Positions 11,357-23,106 of a stretch of 64,000 bases of DNA are shown here, in pieces (position 1 is the first letter of the stretch; the number at the start of each line of letters is the position of its first letter). The DNA lies in the NCBI GenBank assembly GCA_035578905.1, contig JAQJVL010002149.1:54262-118261 (forward strand). The letters run 5' to 3'. A model generated the notes under the pieces. That model had not been told where the DNA came from. It worked only from the letters and a program-made list of their open reading frames with translations, and ran no database searches. The DNA is from Stictocephala bisonia (taxonomy: Eukaryota; Arthropoda; Insecta; Hemiptera; Membracidae). Position numbers and translations under genes: made by a program.

Positions 11357-13804
11357 CACTTCCAAAGTGTTAAATACGGTTATTTGGGTAAAAACAAGTA
11401 AAACAGTTCTTCAAAATACTAGTCCTACACTGGTGACTTACATATGTTTGATGTTTACGTGATGTCACGCACCTGGTGTCAACTTGGAACTTGTCACATG
11501 CAAGACCGTTATAAGGGATTGAGTATGACGTTTTTACTTTTAATACAGTTTCAAAATGGCAGAACTCTGATGTGCTTAATAGTTAACTGAAAATAAACAT
11601 TACAACGGAAAAAATACTAAAACCCTTTTATAAATATCGGAGAAATAGCTATTTTAATAATAGTAGACATAATCGTGTTTTGTTTTTGACAGCCCAGTTG
11701 ACAGCGCCATTGTTGGGGGCGCTGCTACTTACAATTAACTATACTAGTTTCTCTACATGTACTAAATGTCAAGTTGATACCTAAAGAATTAAGTTTGAAT
11801 ATAAGATAAATAATGTAAAACACATACGGACGAACGGGTACAAAGGGGAACACTTAAGGGCTTATACTTTTTACTTACTTTTAACTTTAACAATTAAATG
11901 TTACATTTTGAAAACTGACTTAAAGAGTTGACACTTTGTATAGTGAATAGCTGAGACATGTTTTCCCCAGTTTAGCCAAAATAACCGTTATTTGTAGAAC
12001 ACAGGTCGTTATTTCGTTGAGCCAGTACAGATACAGCCTGTAGTGTGATACATCAAAGGGCCGGCAGAACACGGCGCCCAATATGTGATTGGACAAGCAA
12101 GAACCAATAACGTGTCGGCCATTTTATTGCACTACCATTAAAAAAATTGAATTCGCTTTCCAATCTATGTGACCCATAAAATCAGGAACGAGTGTAGTCA
12201 ATGTTACTGTACTAAGGTCGACTGTTCCTCAAAAAGGGCTATTTATTAACAGCCATCAGGCAAAGGATCTATAGTTTAGCGAGCCATTTGAACCACGTGG
12301 TCTTGTTCTTGTTTCAAGTGATTTAACAATCATGACTCAATAAATTATCTCCCCTGCACAACAATCGAATTCCGTTCTCCATCCAAACATATGTAGTACA
12401 GCCCGCTTGCTTGGCTACCATTTGGTTGTCGAGAAATGTGTGTTATAGAACTGAGAACAGACCCTGTCGCCAAGAAAGAAACAGAGGTCGCATCCAATAG
12501 TGCATGAATGAATGGGTGTCGAATTAGAAAATTATGGTGCCGATAAGTTAGTTCTCCAGTTCGCCAAGTGGGTCCAGCTCCATTTTCAGTCTCTCCTCTT
12601 ATTCCCTCAAAATTCTCATGAATTGACGTAGTAATTATCAGTACACGTTTATAAAGATGTACATTAAACAAGCACATTGCCTATGTAATAATCAAGGCCA
12701 CCGGAACACCTGGGCTCAGCGTCCGACCCGTCCTGGAGTTCTCTTCTATTGGTCACCCTATCAGGTGGGACAGATCTCTTCAGTGAAGGGGCTGTTCTGT
12801 AGAATAATGTAAGACTGGGCTACCATTACATGCATGTTGAGCTTTTGGCAATTCAGCTTCTGTTGGGCCTCCTGACCGTAGAACTATGATGGATAAAATA
12901 TTTTTTTTCACACTCGAATTGCCTGATTGATTGCCCAGAGACACACACCCCTACAAATCGACTTCCACGTTCCTCGTCAAGCTCGCCATTGTCCATTCGG
13001 ATAATCTACTAGTATTGAAGCACTGCTCCTAAATAAATAAGGACTGGGAATGAATTATGTAGAGGATTCTAGTATTCATCCATAGAAGGAAGTCTTTAAG
13101 AAGAATGTTGCAGTGTTGTGTCTTATTATTATTGTTGTGTTATAGTAATTACTGTTTTTCTTGTTGTTGTAGGTTAGAAATTCATGTTTTATTTATAAAT
13201 TTATGGTATTTATATTTAGTTCTGTTCTTATATCATATTAGTAGTTATTTTTAAGTCTATGTTGTCTCTAGACAATATTCTGGTTTACCATGTAAGTTTT
13301 ATCTATATTTATATTATATCATTGTTGTTAAAGGTTTATCTTTGCGGTGTTTATAATTTTTTGAATGTATTAAGTTATTTTGCTTTTATTGGTGATATTT
13401 GCCATATTTTTGTTAATATTGTCATCTCCCTTTCCAACTGGGTCTACGATCAATAACTCACAGTTGCATACAAACACAATATACTGTAGCCAGTTTTGTT
13501 TTATGATGTTAAATCAGCAATACTTATATTCGTGTAAGTTTAAAATTGTTTACAAACAGCTTAACTGTGTAATAACATTAATACAAATATTTAAAAAATT
13601 TACATTTGATGTAATCTATTTCCAACTGCCTCTGACTGAGGCGTTTCACAGAGCAAGTTTTTATTACCTTCTCTGGGAGGCATTTGCTGCGGTCATAAGA
13701 AAGCGACCTGTCTTTTCCTCTGTGGTAATAGCCTACGTAATGAATAAAACCAACCCTAAGCTCTTCCTGAATATGGCAAGTTTATCTTCTAAACAAACCC
13801 TGAA
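11357..13804. other. Non-coding stretch with a dispersed-repeat segment
   Basis: No supported gene. The part at about 12470-12620 shares blocks such as ACAGAGGTCGCATCCAA, AGTTCTCCAGTTC and CCCTCAA with 58210-58345, so it belongs to a dispersed repeat family. A 110-residue frame on the minus strand (12345-12677) overlaps that repeat and is not called as a gene. Confidence 0.45.
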
Positions 13805-14360
13805 CTGGTGACACCTTATTTTTGTCACGTATTTGGTGGTTGGGTCTGCCAGATCCAGTAGGTTTTATTTTTGTTAACAAATAGTTTAAGATAAATAAAT
13901 TTTTAATGTCCTATAATTTTGGATACTAATGTCAATGAAATGAAAAATTTCAAATCAAAATTTTAATTTCATTTAAAATTTTAAAAGAACTATGTACAGC
14001 ATTTTTTAGTCAAAAACATAAGTGAATACATTTTTTATACAGTTTTCTCTTTAGTATTAAGTTTTTTTAAACAGCTGATTAGTTTCCATAGACTTGTAGT
14101 CCTTAAAAAAAATGTATAGATAAAAAATTTAATCATACATAAACATTTTGCGCATCTTTAAATATGGTTTTTTAGGCTGTGTTTTCATTGAACACTTTTC
14201 AGTTGTCACCATCACATTTAGCACACAAACTTGGTCTTCGCACCAAACAATAAAATTGATTGCAGGATTTGCAAATGAATTTAGTTTTTCTGTATTTTCC
14301 CTTTGGGCACAGTTCATATCTTATAACTTTATCGCCATGTTGTAAAATCACTACTTCTAA
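13805..14360 (-). pseudogene. Decayed piggyBac-like element with transposase C-terminal fragment
   Basis: On the minus strand, 14360-14199 encodes a short cysteine-rich segment ending in a stop: ...CPKGKYRKTKFICKSCNQF... then CL and CAKC. This spacing resembles the zinc-ribbon-like C-terminus of piggyBac transposases (family knowledge). The rest of the transposase is absent. Downstream in the same sense, CTGGTGACACC at 13805-13815, preceded by TGAA, resembles the ends of the short element at 14375-14581 and may be the 3' terminus of the parent element. The catalytic domain is missing, so this copy cannot be functional. Confidence 0.45.
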
Positions 14361-14374
14361 AAAATGTCACGTAA

Positions 14375-14581
14375 CTGGTGACCTTGGGTCTGGGATACCC
14401 AAGTCGAGTTTCAATTTTCAATTTCAACACATACTGAACAAAATGTCTTTAAACGCCACTAAAGGTTTCTCAGAATGCACTAACTTGAGATTACAGAGAA
14501 GTGTGAGGGGAAAACAAGCAGGACAAATGAACAGAACAAAATGAATATTCCCTTAGGTCTCCCATATCCAAGGGTCACCAG
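14375..14581. mobile_element. Short TIR element related to the adjacent piggyBac remnant
   Basis: The left end reads CTGGTGACCTTGGGTCTGGG and the right end, inverted, reads CTGGTGACCCTTGGATATGGG. The flanks are GTAA on the left and TTAA on the right, that is, one mismatch from a TTAA duplication. The 207-bp interior has no coding sequence. The same CTGGTGAC terminus occurs at 13805, which ties it to the neighbouring transposase remnant. Confidence 0.55.
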
Positions 14582-14585
14582 TTAA

Positions 14586-15325
14586 GGATTAAGCTAAACT
14601 CCAGTTACCATTCCCAGTTGATGAACGGTAATTTTTATTGATTATTACCTTGAATAATGTCAAATTTATATTGAGAAGCCGATCAATATATATACTTTGA
14701 TGTAAATAACCGAGAAACAATGATCGGGACGAATAAACAATACTTCACATGGACTGTTCCTTCTTATCAAACAGGATAGAACTATGACGTAGTCTACCTC
14801 ACATTTGTTGAACGTGTGGAGTTTTGACTCCAGATATATCAGTGAGGATAGAACCTACTTTAATGCGCCAAGCTATGTTGTATTTACTTTCTAAGGTTTC
14901 ATGTGTTACAGACTTTAAGAATTAAAATTTCGCTGTTAACGATATCAATGTCTAATTTATAATTCTTATCTTGAGCCACTGACTTATTCAACGATAAAAC
15001 GGCTCAATTACTAATTGAAAATATAGTTTCATGACCACACGTCAATGCTTGTGTTTATGTCGACTCGAACACATCAACAACTTGGGAGGAAGTGGTCCAA
15101 GTCAACAGGCGGGACTGAGTTGTCATTCAATGGCTGGGCCACAGCTGTCGGTGCGGTGTTGCCACGTCTGTCCTGGAATCCCAAACCAATTAAAACGTGT
15201 ACAAGTCACACGCTTCATCGATCCTTCGCCTTCTTTGTAGGAGTCCATCTTCTAAAGTCGCACATTTCTACAGTGGCCGTAGGCTGTTGAAACCGGTACA
15301 GTAAGTGGGTTCTACGAAAAGGCAG
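14586..15325. other. Non-coding stretch
   Basis: No supported gene. A small GC-richer segment at 15100-15180 includes TGCGGTGTTGCCACG, a variant of the motif shared by several GC-rich patches. Confidence 0.4.
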
Positions 15326-16657
15326 CCACTGATCAAGCATCCAAACTCACCACCAATGGTTTGACGATCGTTTCTAATATCCAAACTCACGAACTTCCGC
15401 CAGTGGTCAAGCATCCAAACTCACCACCAATGGTTTGACGATCGCTTCTAATATCCAAACTCACGAACTTCCGCCAGTGGTCAAGCATCCAAACTCACCA
15501 CCAATGGTTTGACGATCGCTTCTAATATCCAAACTCACGAACTTCCGCCAGTGGTCAAGCATCCAAACTCACCACCAATGGTTTGACGATCGTTTCTAAT
15601 ATCCAAACTCACGAACTTCCGCCACTGGTCAAGCATCCAAACTCACCACCAATGGTTTGACGATCGTTTCTAATATCCAAACTCACGAACTTCCGCCACT
15701 GGTCAAGCATCCAAACTCACCACCAATGGTTTGACGATCGTTTCTAATATCTAAACTCACGAACTTCCGCCACTGGTCAAGCATCCAAACTCACCACCAA
15801 TGGTTTGACGATCGTTTCTAATATCCAAAATCACGAACTTCCTCCCCTGGTCAAGCATCCAAACTCACCACCAATGGTTTGACGATCGTTTCTAATATCC
15901 AAACTCACGAACTTCCGCCACTGGTCAAGCATCCAAACTCACTACCAATGGTTTGACGATCGATTCTAATATACAAACTCACGAACTTCTGCCAGTGGTC
16001 AAGCATCCAAACTCACCACCAATGGTTTGACGATCGTTTCTAATATCTAAACTCACGAACTTCCACCACTGGTCAAGCATACAAACTCACCACCAATGGT
16101 TTGACGATCGTTTCTAATATCCAAACTCAGGAACATTCGCCACTGGTCAAGCATCCAAACTCACCACCAATGGTTTGACGATCGTTTCTAATACCCAATC
16201 TCACGAACTTCCACCAGTGGTCAAGCATCCAAACTCACCACCAATGGTTTGACGATCGTTTCTAATATCTAAACTCACGAACTTCCACCACTGGTCAAGC
16301 ATCCAAACTCACTACCAATGGTTTGACGATCGTTTCTAATATCTAAACTCACGAACTTCCGACACTGGTCAAGCATCCACACTCACTACCAATGGTTTGA
16401 CGATCGTTTCTAATATACAAACTCACGAACTTCCGCCACTAGTCAAGCATCCACACTCACTACCAATGGTTTGACGATCGTTTCTAATATACAAACTCAC
16501 GAACTTCCGCCACTAGTCAAGCATCCAAACTCACCACCAATGGTTTGACGATCGTTTCTAATATCTAAACTCACGAACTTCCGCCACTAGTCAAGTATCC
16601 ACACTCACTACCAATGGTTTGACGATCGTTTCTAATATACAAACTCACGAACTTCCA
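15326..16657. repeat. 74-bp satellite array, 18 copies
   Basis: The unit contains AAACTCACCACCAATGG, TTTGACGATCGTTTCTAATA and CACGAACTTCCGCCACTGG, then TCAAGCATCC. Landmarks repeat at 74 bp from 15343 to 16601. Each unit contains ATCCAAACTCAC twice, suggesting an older half-unit duplication. Copies near the 3' end show shared variants (CCACACTCACTACC, CCACTAGTC), consistent with local amplification. The period is not a multiple of three and no open frame runs through it. Confidence 0.95.
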
Positions 16658-17224
16658 CTGCAAGAGTAACAGTGCATGAGTCACTGAATATTGCAAATGA
16701 GGTAGCAGTTTATCTTCACTCAAATTCGCCATAAATTTAAATATTTTTAGATAGGGGCGAAATTACTTCACAAATCAAGCTTTAAAATTTGAATTTTACT
16801 TATTTTTGCACTTGCAGCCCTTAAACTAAGGTTAGTCAATATACATAAGCCTAAATCCTAATAATTAGTAGTAGAAACCTTGGTTATAATATTTATGTAA
16901 TATTTAAAAATTGTATGCATTATGTATTATGTTCATCGCTATAATACAATAAATTATACTTAATCAAACCATTTGGTACATTATAAAATTTTCGGTCAAT
17001 TATAAAATAATGTAGTCTATACTTTCTGTACTAAAATACAACATTAGAAAGTTTGAATGTATTCTTAATTGTTGAAGAAACATATTTTCATTGTATACTA
17101 TCTTATCAATATTTTTATTATATTTCGGTAGCATAATAATAAAAATTTACTTATAACAAGTTATATAACAGCATAATGTACACAAAAGAATTGTTTATTT
17201 CACTTATAATTAAGCAAGCCATTT
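16658..17224. other. AT-rich non-coding stretch
   Basis: Nothing beyond AT-rich sequence between the 74-bp array and the next dispersed repeat. Confidence 0.45.
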
Positions 17225-17720
17225 TTACTTTCTCCCATATGCGTTAGCATAAAGTATTGTGATCGTAAAAAAGAAATTTTACAAGTGGTTTAAAAATTTA
17301 TTTTACTGGACCCGAAAAAATGGTTAAAAAAGTTTTTTGTGTCTGTCCGTATGTGCACTTCGCTCCAGACCAAATGCATGGATCATGTTTTATGAAATTT
17401 GGTATGAACGTATATTTAGCCAATATCTCCAGACAGTTTTTCACTTTTTTGAAATTTTAGTTTTTTTATTTTTTTATGGGCAAAAAACATACAAAAATGG
17501 AATTACAGTATCTCAAAAACAGCTCTAACGATTTTGATTAAATTGTCAGGAAAGATGTAAATTACAATTCAAAATATTTTAGTAAAAACCGCATACTTGA
17601 CTAGTTTTTTTAGTTACGGCAAAAACATATTTGGGAATCAAACTGGTAATTTTCAAAGTGTTTATATTTTAATAGTGTTAAATTTTTTAGTGTTAATTCC
17701 AAATCTTTGAAACCATTAAT
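17225..17720 (+). repeat. Dispersed repeat family, copy 1
   Basis: This segment aligns over its length, in the same orientation, with 41928-42470. Shared blocks include TATGCGTTAGCATA, TATTGTGATCGT, GGCAAAAAACATACAAAAATG, GCTCTAACGATTTTGAT and CATATTTGGGAATCAAACTG. TATGCGTTAGCATA is a hairpin near the conserved left end. Short open frames over it are inconsistent between copies, so it is probably non-coding. The element class is unknown. Confidence 0.8.
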
Positions 17721-18879
17721 TAACTTAGGCTTAATTCTTGGTTAATCTTGGCTACAACAGGTTAAAGCTGAATACTGTTTCTGTGTAATGAGGTTACATA
17801 AGATACCTGAGCAACCCGTGACCGAGCGTTGTCATAGCTCGGCACAGAAGTTGGGCCCACGGGGCGGAGCACTGGTCCGTGAGGGACTTTATACAGCGAG
17901 AGAAACAAAGGTTGGCAACACAATCGATTGGGACTTTATATTATGTTCATAACAAATGTAGCCTTCTGTAAACAGACTGTGTAGTTTCATTCAAGAATAA
18001 TAAACGTGTTGAAACATTTGCTTCAACACACGTTCGATGCAGACTTATCAAAATCCAGTTCATCAAACTTTTGATGGACTAATCGATGAGATTATTTATA
18101 GCTATATATAAATATGTAGTTACAATACACATGGCAATGTACAACATTAAACTACAAGGTCAATGTTACCGTGCGTTAACAATGTGTTATGTGTCATTGC
18201 GATTATTCGTAAATTGAAAACGTGAAATTTGTTATTTACGTTTAATCACTTAATTTTATATTATTGTATAATATCTAATGCTTTGACTCATAGTGGTGAA
18301 CATTTAATTACACCAAACATACACGCAGTTAGCAATGCATGTTTCAAATTTACTCTCAGTCGCATTAGGCCTACGTACGTAAGTCTTGATTATTTTTATA
18401 CTAATGTATTCAACACTTTTATTTAGAAGCTGAATCGGTGGTTTTTTACGGTGGTGAGGCGCAGTAATCAAATAATTACCGATTTTACAACAAACATATT
18501 ATTAAATGTTTACTTTACATGCAATAAAAGTACAACATTTAATAAAATTATTAAAAAAAAAACAAAACAATAAACATGAATTTCAAGCCGCATATATTAT
18601 TTACAACACAAATCCGACAAGATTTATCTTCGCTCACGCAATTAAAGGCACTCTCCTTTATATTAGAGTACATAGCAAACAAATTTAACGTACTTTTTTT
18701 CATATGTGACAGACAAATGATTAAACCCGAATAATTATAAATCTCCTATACAGCTAAATAGTGCTAAAATTATTCTACAAACCTTTATAATAATGAGTAG
18801 TAAACAAACAATATTTACAGCGTAAACACAGTACGATAACATCTAATGAAGCCGAAATAACCAACAAAAACGATAGGGC
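17721..18879. other. Non-coding stretch
   Basis: No supported gene. A moderately GC-rich segment at 17800-17930 contains GTTGGCAACAC, but no initiator or splice context could be established. Confidence 0.4.
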
Positions 18880-19040
18880 CAAAGAAGTGGCGAGGCGCGG
18901 TAGTGAGTGGGGCTATTAATAGCCGCGCGACAAGTGAGTGAGTGAGCGCATAACTGGGTTAAAACCGTGTAGCCACATTGCCAGGCGCGGAGATGTGAAG
19001 GCGCTCGCCGGCCGGCCGGCTCAAGGCCGCAGCTGCACTT
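18880..19040. promoter_or_regulatory. CpG-rich patch, possible promoter
   Basis: This GC-rich island has several CpGs, a repeated GAGTGAGTGAG tract, CTATTAATAG followed by CCGCGCG (18912-18929), and GCCGGCCGGCCGGC (19008-19021). A similar pairing of a TATTAATAG core with GGCCGGC occurs at about 38405-38425. It could be a promoter or unmethylated island. No transcript evidence is visible. Confidence 0.25.
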
Positions 19041-22000
19041 CATTTACAAATGACGGAGCAATTTTAATGACACACTGTCGTGAAGACTTGCAGTACGTAT
19101 ACAGAGTTATAAATACAAAGCGCACTTTACATAGCAAACAATTAACTGCAGTAAAGACAGACATTTCCTAAAATACTTCATAGACACACTTAACAGAAAT
19201 ACAAACTATTTGCAATACCACCCATTACAATACAATACAATATGTATACAAAATCACTTCCTACGTACTGAAATAAATTAGTACAACAAATTACGTACTA
19301 GAAACGCACGAGTGCAAAAATGTTAAAAAACCTAATTTAGAAAGAATTATTTACTTGAAAAAGCAAGAACAAATGGAATTTATATTTGTATCTTATTATT
19401 TATTGGTGTTACTAAAACTTGTTTGTGTTATGTACATTGTTACGGCAATGATTTTTTTTCTAATGTCCGGTTTAATTGGTGTTTTCGAATTCGTATGCGA
19501 CTCTGGTAATTTAGAAACGAGCCAAATACAGCTTTTAGATGTTCCGATGGCAATACTTTCTACTTGGACGAAAAAATCCTCATCCCTCACAGTATAGCAA
19601 CCTAACTGCCCAATAACATTATACATGTAAAAATGTTACAATAACATTATACAAAGTAAAAATACGTGTAACGTTCTCTGGCACATGAAAAAAATCCGAT
19701 TTTGTTTAATTTGTTTACATTATTGAAGGCATTTTGTAATTTATTTTTTTTTTTATTTTGTTGGTATTCAGAAATTGGACGTTTTATAAATGTTATATTC
19801 TTGACGATTTCAAAATTTAACTTGTAAAATTATAATTGTAAAACAAAATACATATGTTACAATGGAAGTTTGACTGTATGGGCCTATGTGGCTACTCACG
19901 AGTATATTCAGTTGATGCAATAATTACACATAAAGTAGTTTTTTCTGATTCCTGGTTCTTGGATGTCGACAACATGCGTTTAAAACGTTCAATATATACT
20001 ACCTGATTATTGTTCTTCTCTCCAGTCGGCTGTACCACCTCTACTCTCGGGCCAGTCATAACAACCCTTCGTTATGTGGTAATATAGGTATTTGAAATAC
20101 TTAGACCGTCGTATAAATGGTATTCTGCACGTAAAAACACCACTAGTTAATTTACTCATATTACAATTTATTAATGTAATGTAATACATCAGAATACTAA
20201 TAAAATAATGTTTCAACATTATAACTGATAAAAAAAAAATTATTCGTTTATTTCTTGTATTGGATATTAAATTAAATTTAATGCATTATGAACTAAAAAC
20301 ATATTCCTCAATTAGAGTTAAACAGTAATCTTTCACTTACGAATGACAGGCCTAAATAAATATCTCCATGACAATATTTTACAAAATACTAGATCGGTTA
20401 AAAATACTTTATGCATGAGAAATAAATCTGCGAAAACTCAAGAAACTCTTAAATATTCGAAGATCCCTCCTTACTTCTATATTATCTATTTTATCAGAAA
20501 CCATACATTATATCAAAATCGTGCTGATATTTTTACAAGTAACGGATATCATATAGGCGCACTGAGAAAAGTTTTTAAAAGTATATTCCTAAAAGATAAA
20601 ACCAGTTGTTAAAAGAGTCCTTTCTCCCTTAAAGAATTACATTGGCAATAGTTCACATTAAATTGATAGACAAAAAAGAAGCTGATAAACAAAATCAATA
20701 TTAAATATTTGTTGTGTTCGTTTTAACTGAATATGCAGCAATCTAACTACTACAGTATTAGTAATGTAGTCACGAGACACAGACTGAGGCCGAAGTGATA
20801 GGTATATAGTTCGCGTCAGAGTTGCCCCTTGGTGTTTAATTCAACATCGTTGTTTAACACTTATAACTCAATTGTCGTTATTGTGACGACCTAATGTAGT
20901 CAGCGTGTTAACGGTTCAACCAACTACAGGCCTATGTCCATCACACGGCTACATGCCCAATATCCCTCGGGAACACCTCAGGCCAGGTCACACGTCACCA
21001 AGACGGACAACGGGAGGAAAGAGAAATTCCCAGGACAAGCAAGCAGACGATAACCCAATTATTGCGGGGTCAGTGACCAATACAACATCGGAGAAACTGG
21101 CAGGGCCCTCTGGGAGAAAGCCGGCGTGTGTCTTGAGGGATGCGCGCGGTGCTTTCACGCCGGGACACACGACCACCGTCAAAACTGTAGCTGACACTTA
21201 ACAACAACAAAACACACGAAAACGTTAATCTCACTTAGTTGCTGTGGACGGACCTACCTCGGTGCTCAAAGTAGTCTTCATCCACAGGGGCAGAAGTGGT
21301 TGTTTGCCGTGAACAATCATGTGTTACCCACCCACGGGGGGGGGGGGGAATTACTGCGAAAATATCATCAAGTGCCAAAAACACTTTTGCTCCGTGTTTA
21401 ATCGACGTTTTTTATCATACGGAATAAATAAACAGACAATAATGATGCTGTGTATAGTTTAGTTTATATTGCACATTTTTTTAGTTTCATAAAATCTCCT
21501 TTCATATTAAATTCAATTATATGTCTATACGTTAAATTTAAAGTTGTGAAAAGCCTTTTTACTATAAATGTGGCTTATTTTATGTTCTTTATTTCCAAAT
21601 AGCTTTCTTTATAACTACACTAGCGTCTGACCAAAGCTCTTGTTCAACATTCTGAATACGTCCGGCAATGCAGAACGATTTTCCTTTTAATTTTGTTAAT
21701 GTTCTCTGATCCCTCTTTTAATTGGTCTTAAAGTTTGGTCAAAATTATTATTTTTTCATTAATAAGATATTAAATATATAACATTTATAAATGTTGTTCT
21801 TCATTGTTCGGTCCGACTCGAGTATGATAGTAGACTAGTTGAAAGTAAAATGTTTTTCTAGTTTTACCTGCATTGTACAGCGTAGGTTTATAATCCAAAA
21901 AGAAACGTAACTTTATATTTTATATAAAAAGAAGTTATTTCAGTTCATATGGAGTTGACTGGTCAATGTGAAAGAAATGCCAAAAAAGAAGTAACTATAA

Positions 22001-23084
22001 TCACCATAATAAATGTATTTATGGTAGCTGACTACACTTAAATTGCTACCAGACATCATTGCTATGTTTTGAAAAAGAAAATGTTTAGGTAATTAAATTT
22101 TTAAATAATTGTCTCATTCCTTTTGTTAGATACAAACTGACAATTTCGAAATCAAAGATGTACTTTTTTTCAAATTTGTGTTATGTCTATGCTTTCATGT
22201 GTCAGCTGTTTAAACTACATTATTCGATTCAATACGATTTTGTTGCCACTATTATTGATAAATTAAAAAAATCGTTGTGGGCTGCTATATCATTTAGGAC
22301 TGGAATTTAGAGGAATAATTCCTCAGAGGTCTACATAATACTAAAGCTAACTTCTCTTAAACGTTCATGTATATCTGTTTGTTTAAGTTTATACATTTTT
22401 TTAAATGTTAAATTTTTATTAGTGGACACTGTACGTTGAATTTTAAAATGTTTGAAACAGACAAGATATTATTTTAAATTATGTTGTGTAAATCTCAATA
22501 TTTTTTTCATAATTTTTATGATTAAAATCTGCAAAAAACATTTTTTTACCGAATTTCTGGGAGGGAAAACATTTTAAATGTATCCAAAAAAGGTCAATTC
22601 AATTGGTTGTAACCCTTGCCATGTTGTGGGACACGCCCCTAACTCATGTCGTGGCTCGGTCATGAAGGGTCTCAGCCTGACATGGAATTATAACTTTATA
22701 ATTTGAAAACAAATTACACACCTTGTAACTATTTTTACTTTTCCTATAAATAATTTATAAATGTATAATTTCAGTAAGAACGAGATTAAAGTAAAACCAG
22801 TGAATAAACCACTCATTTGTAAACTTATAGCAAAATACGTTATTAAAAAACCATTTAAATAAGCAATAAAAACCAAGAAAATTCATGAAATAAGCATTTT
22901 TAAAACAAAAACCGGTAAATGATTTTTTTCAATATGGTCAATTTTGATACTAACTGAAAGCATAAGTTCAAAATTAGGCTTTGACATTCCAAGTTACGCA
23001 AAATTGTCGACAGTAAAAAATATATAAACTATTATCTAGGATCGCCGCAGAATCTCAGTGAACAAACAAACTAGTCTAATTTTA
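19041..23084. other. Non-coding stretch
   Basis: No gene could be supported. An 80-residue frame (19355-19597, +) and an overlapping 76-residue frame (minus) cover the same DNA without recognisable domains. A GC-richer part at 20900-21200 is open for 98 codons but resembles nothing known. A run of 13 G lies at 21336-21348. Confidence 0.4.
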
Positions 23085-23106
23085 ATATATATATATATAT
23101 ATATAT
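23085..23106. repeat. (AT)11 microsatellite
   Basis: A perfect AT dinucleotide run of about 22 bp. Confidence 0.9.

Noticed and set aside
12345..12677. A 110-codon minus-strand ORF.
   Set aside because: It overlaps a dispersed repeat whose other copy (58210-58345) does not keep the frame.
10388..16657. CRISPR-like arrays.
   Set aside because: The units are contiguous tandem repeats without unique spacers, and the genome is clearly eukaryotic.
19355..19626. Overlapping ORFs of 80 and 76 codons on opposite strands.
   Set aside because: No recognisable protein family, no splice support, and AT-rich sequence around them.
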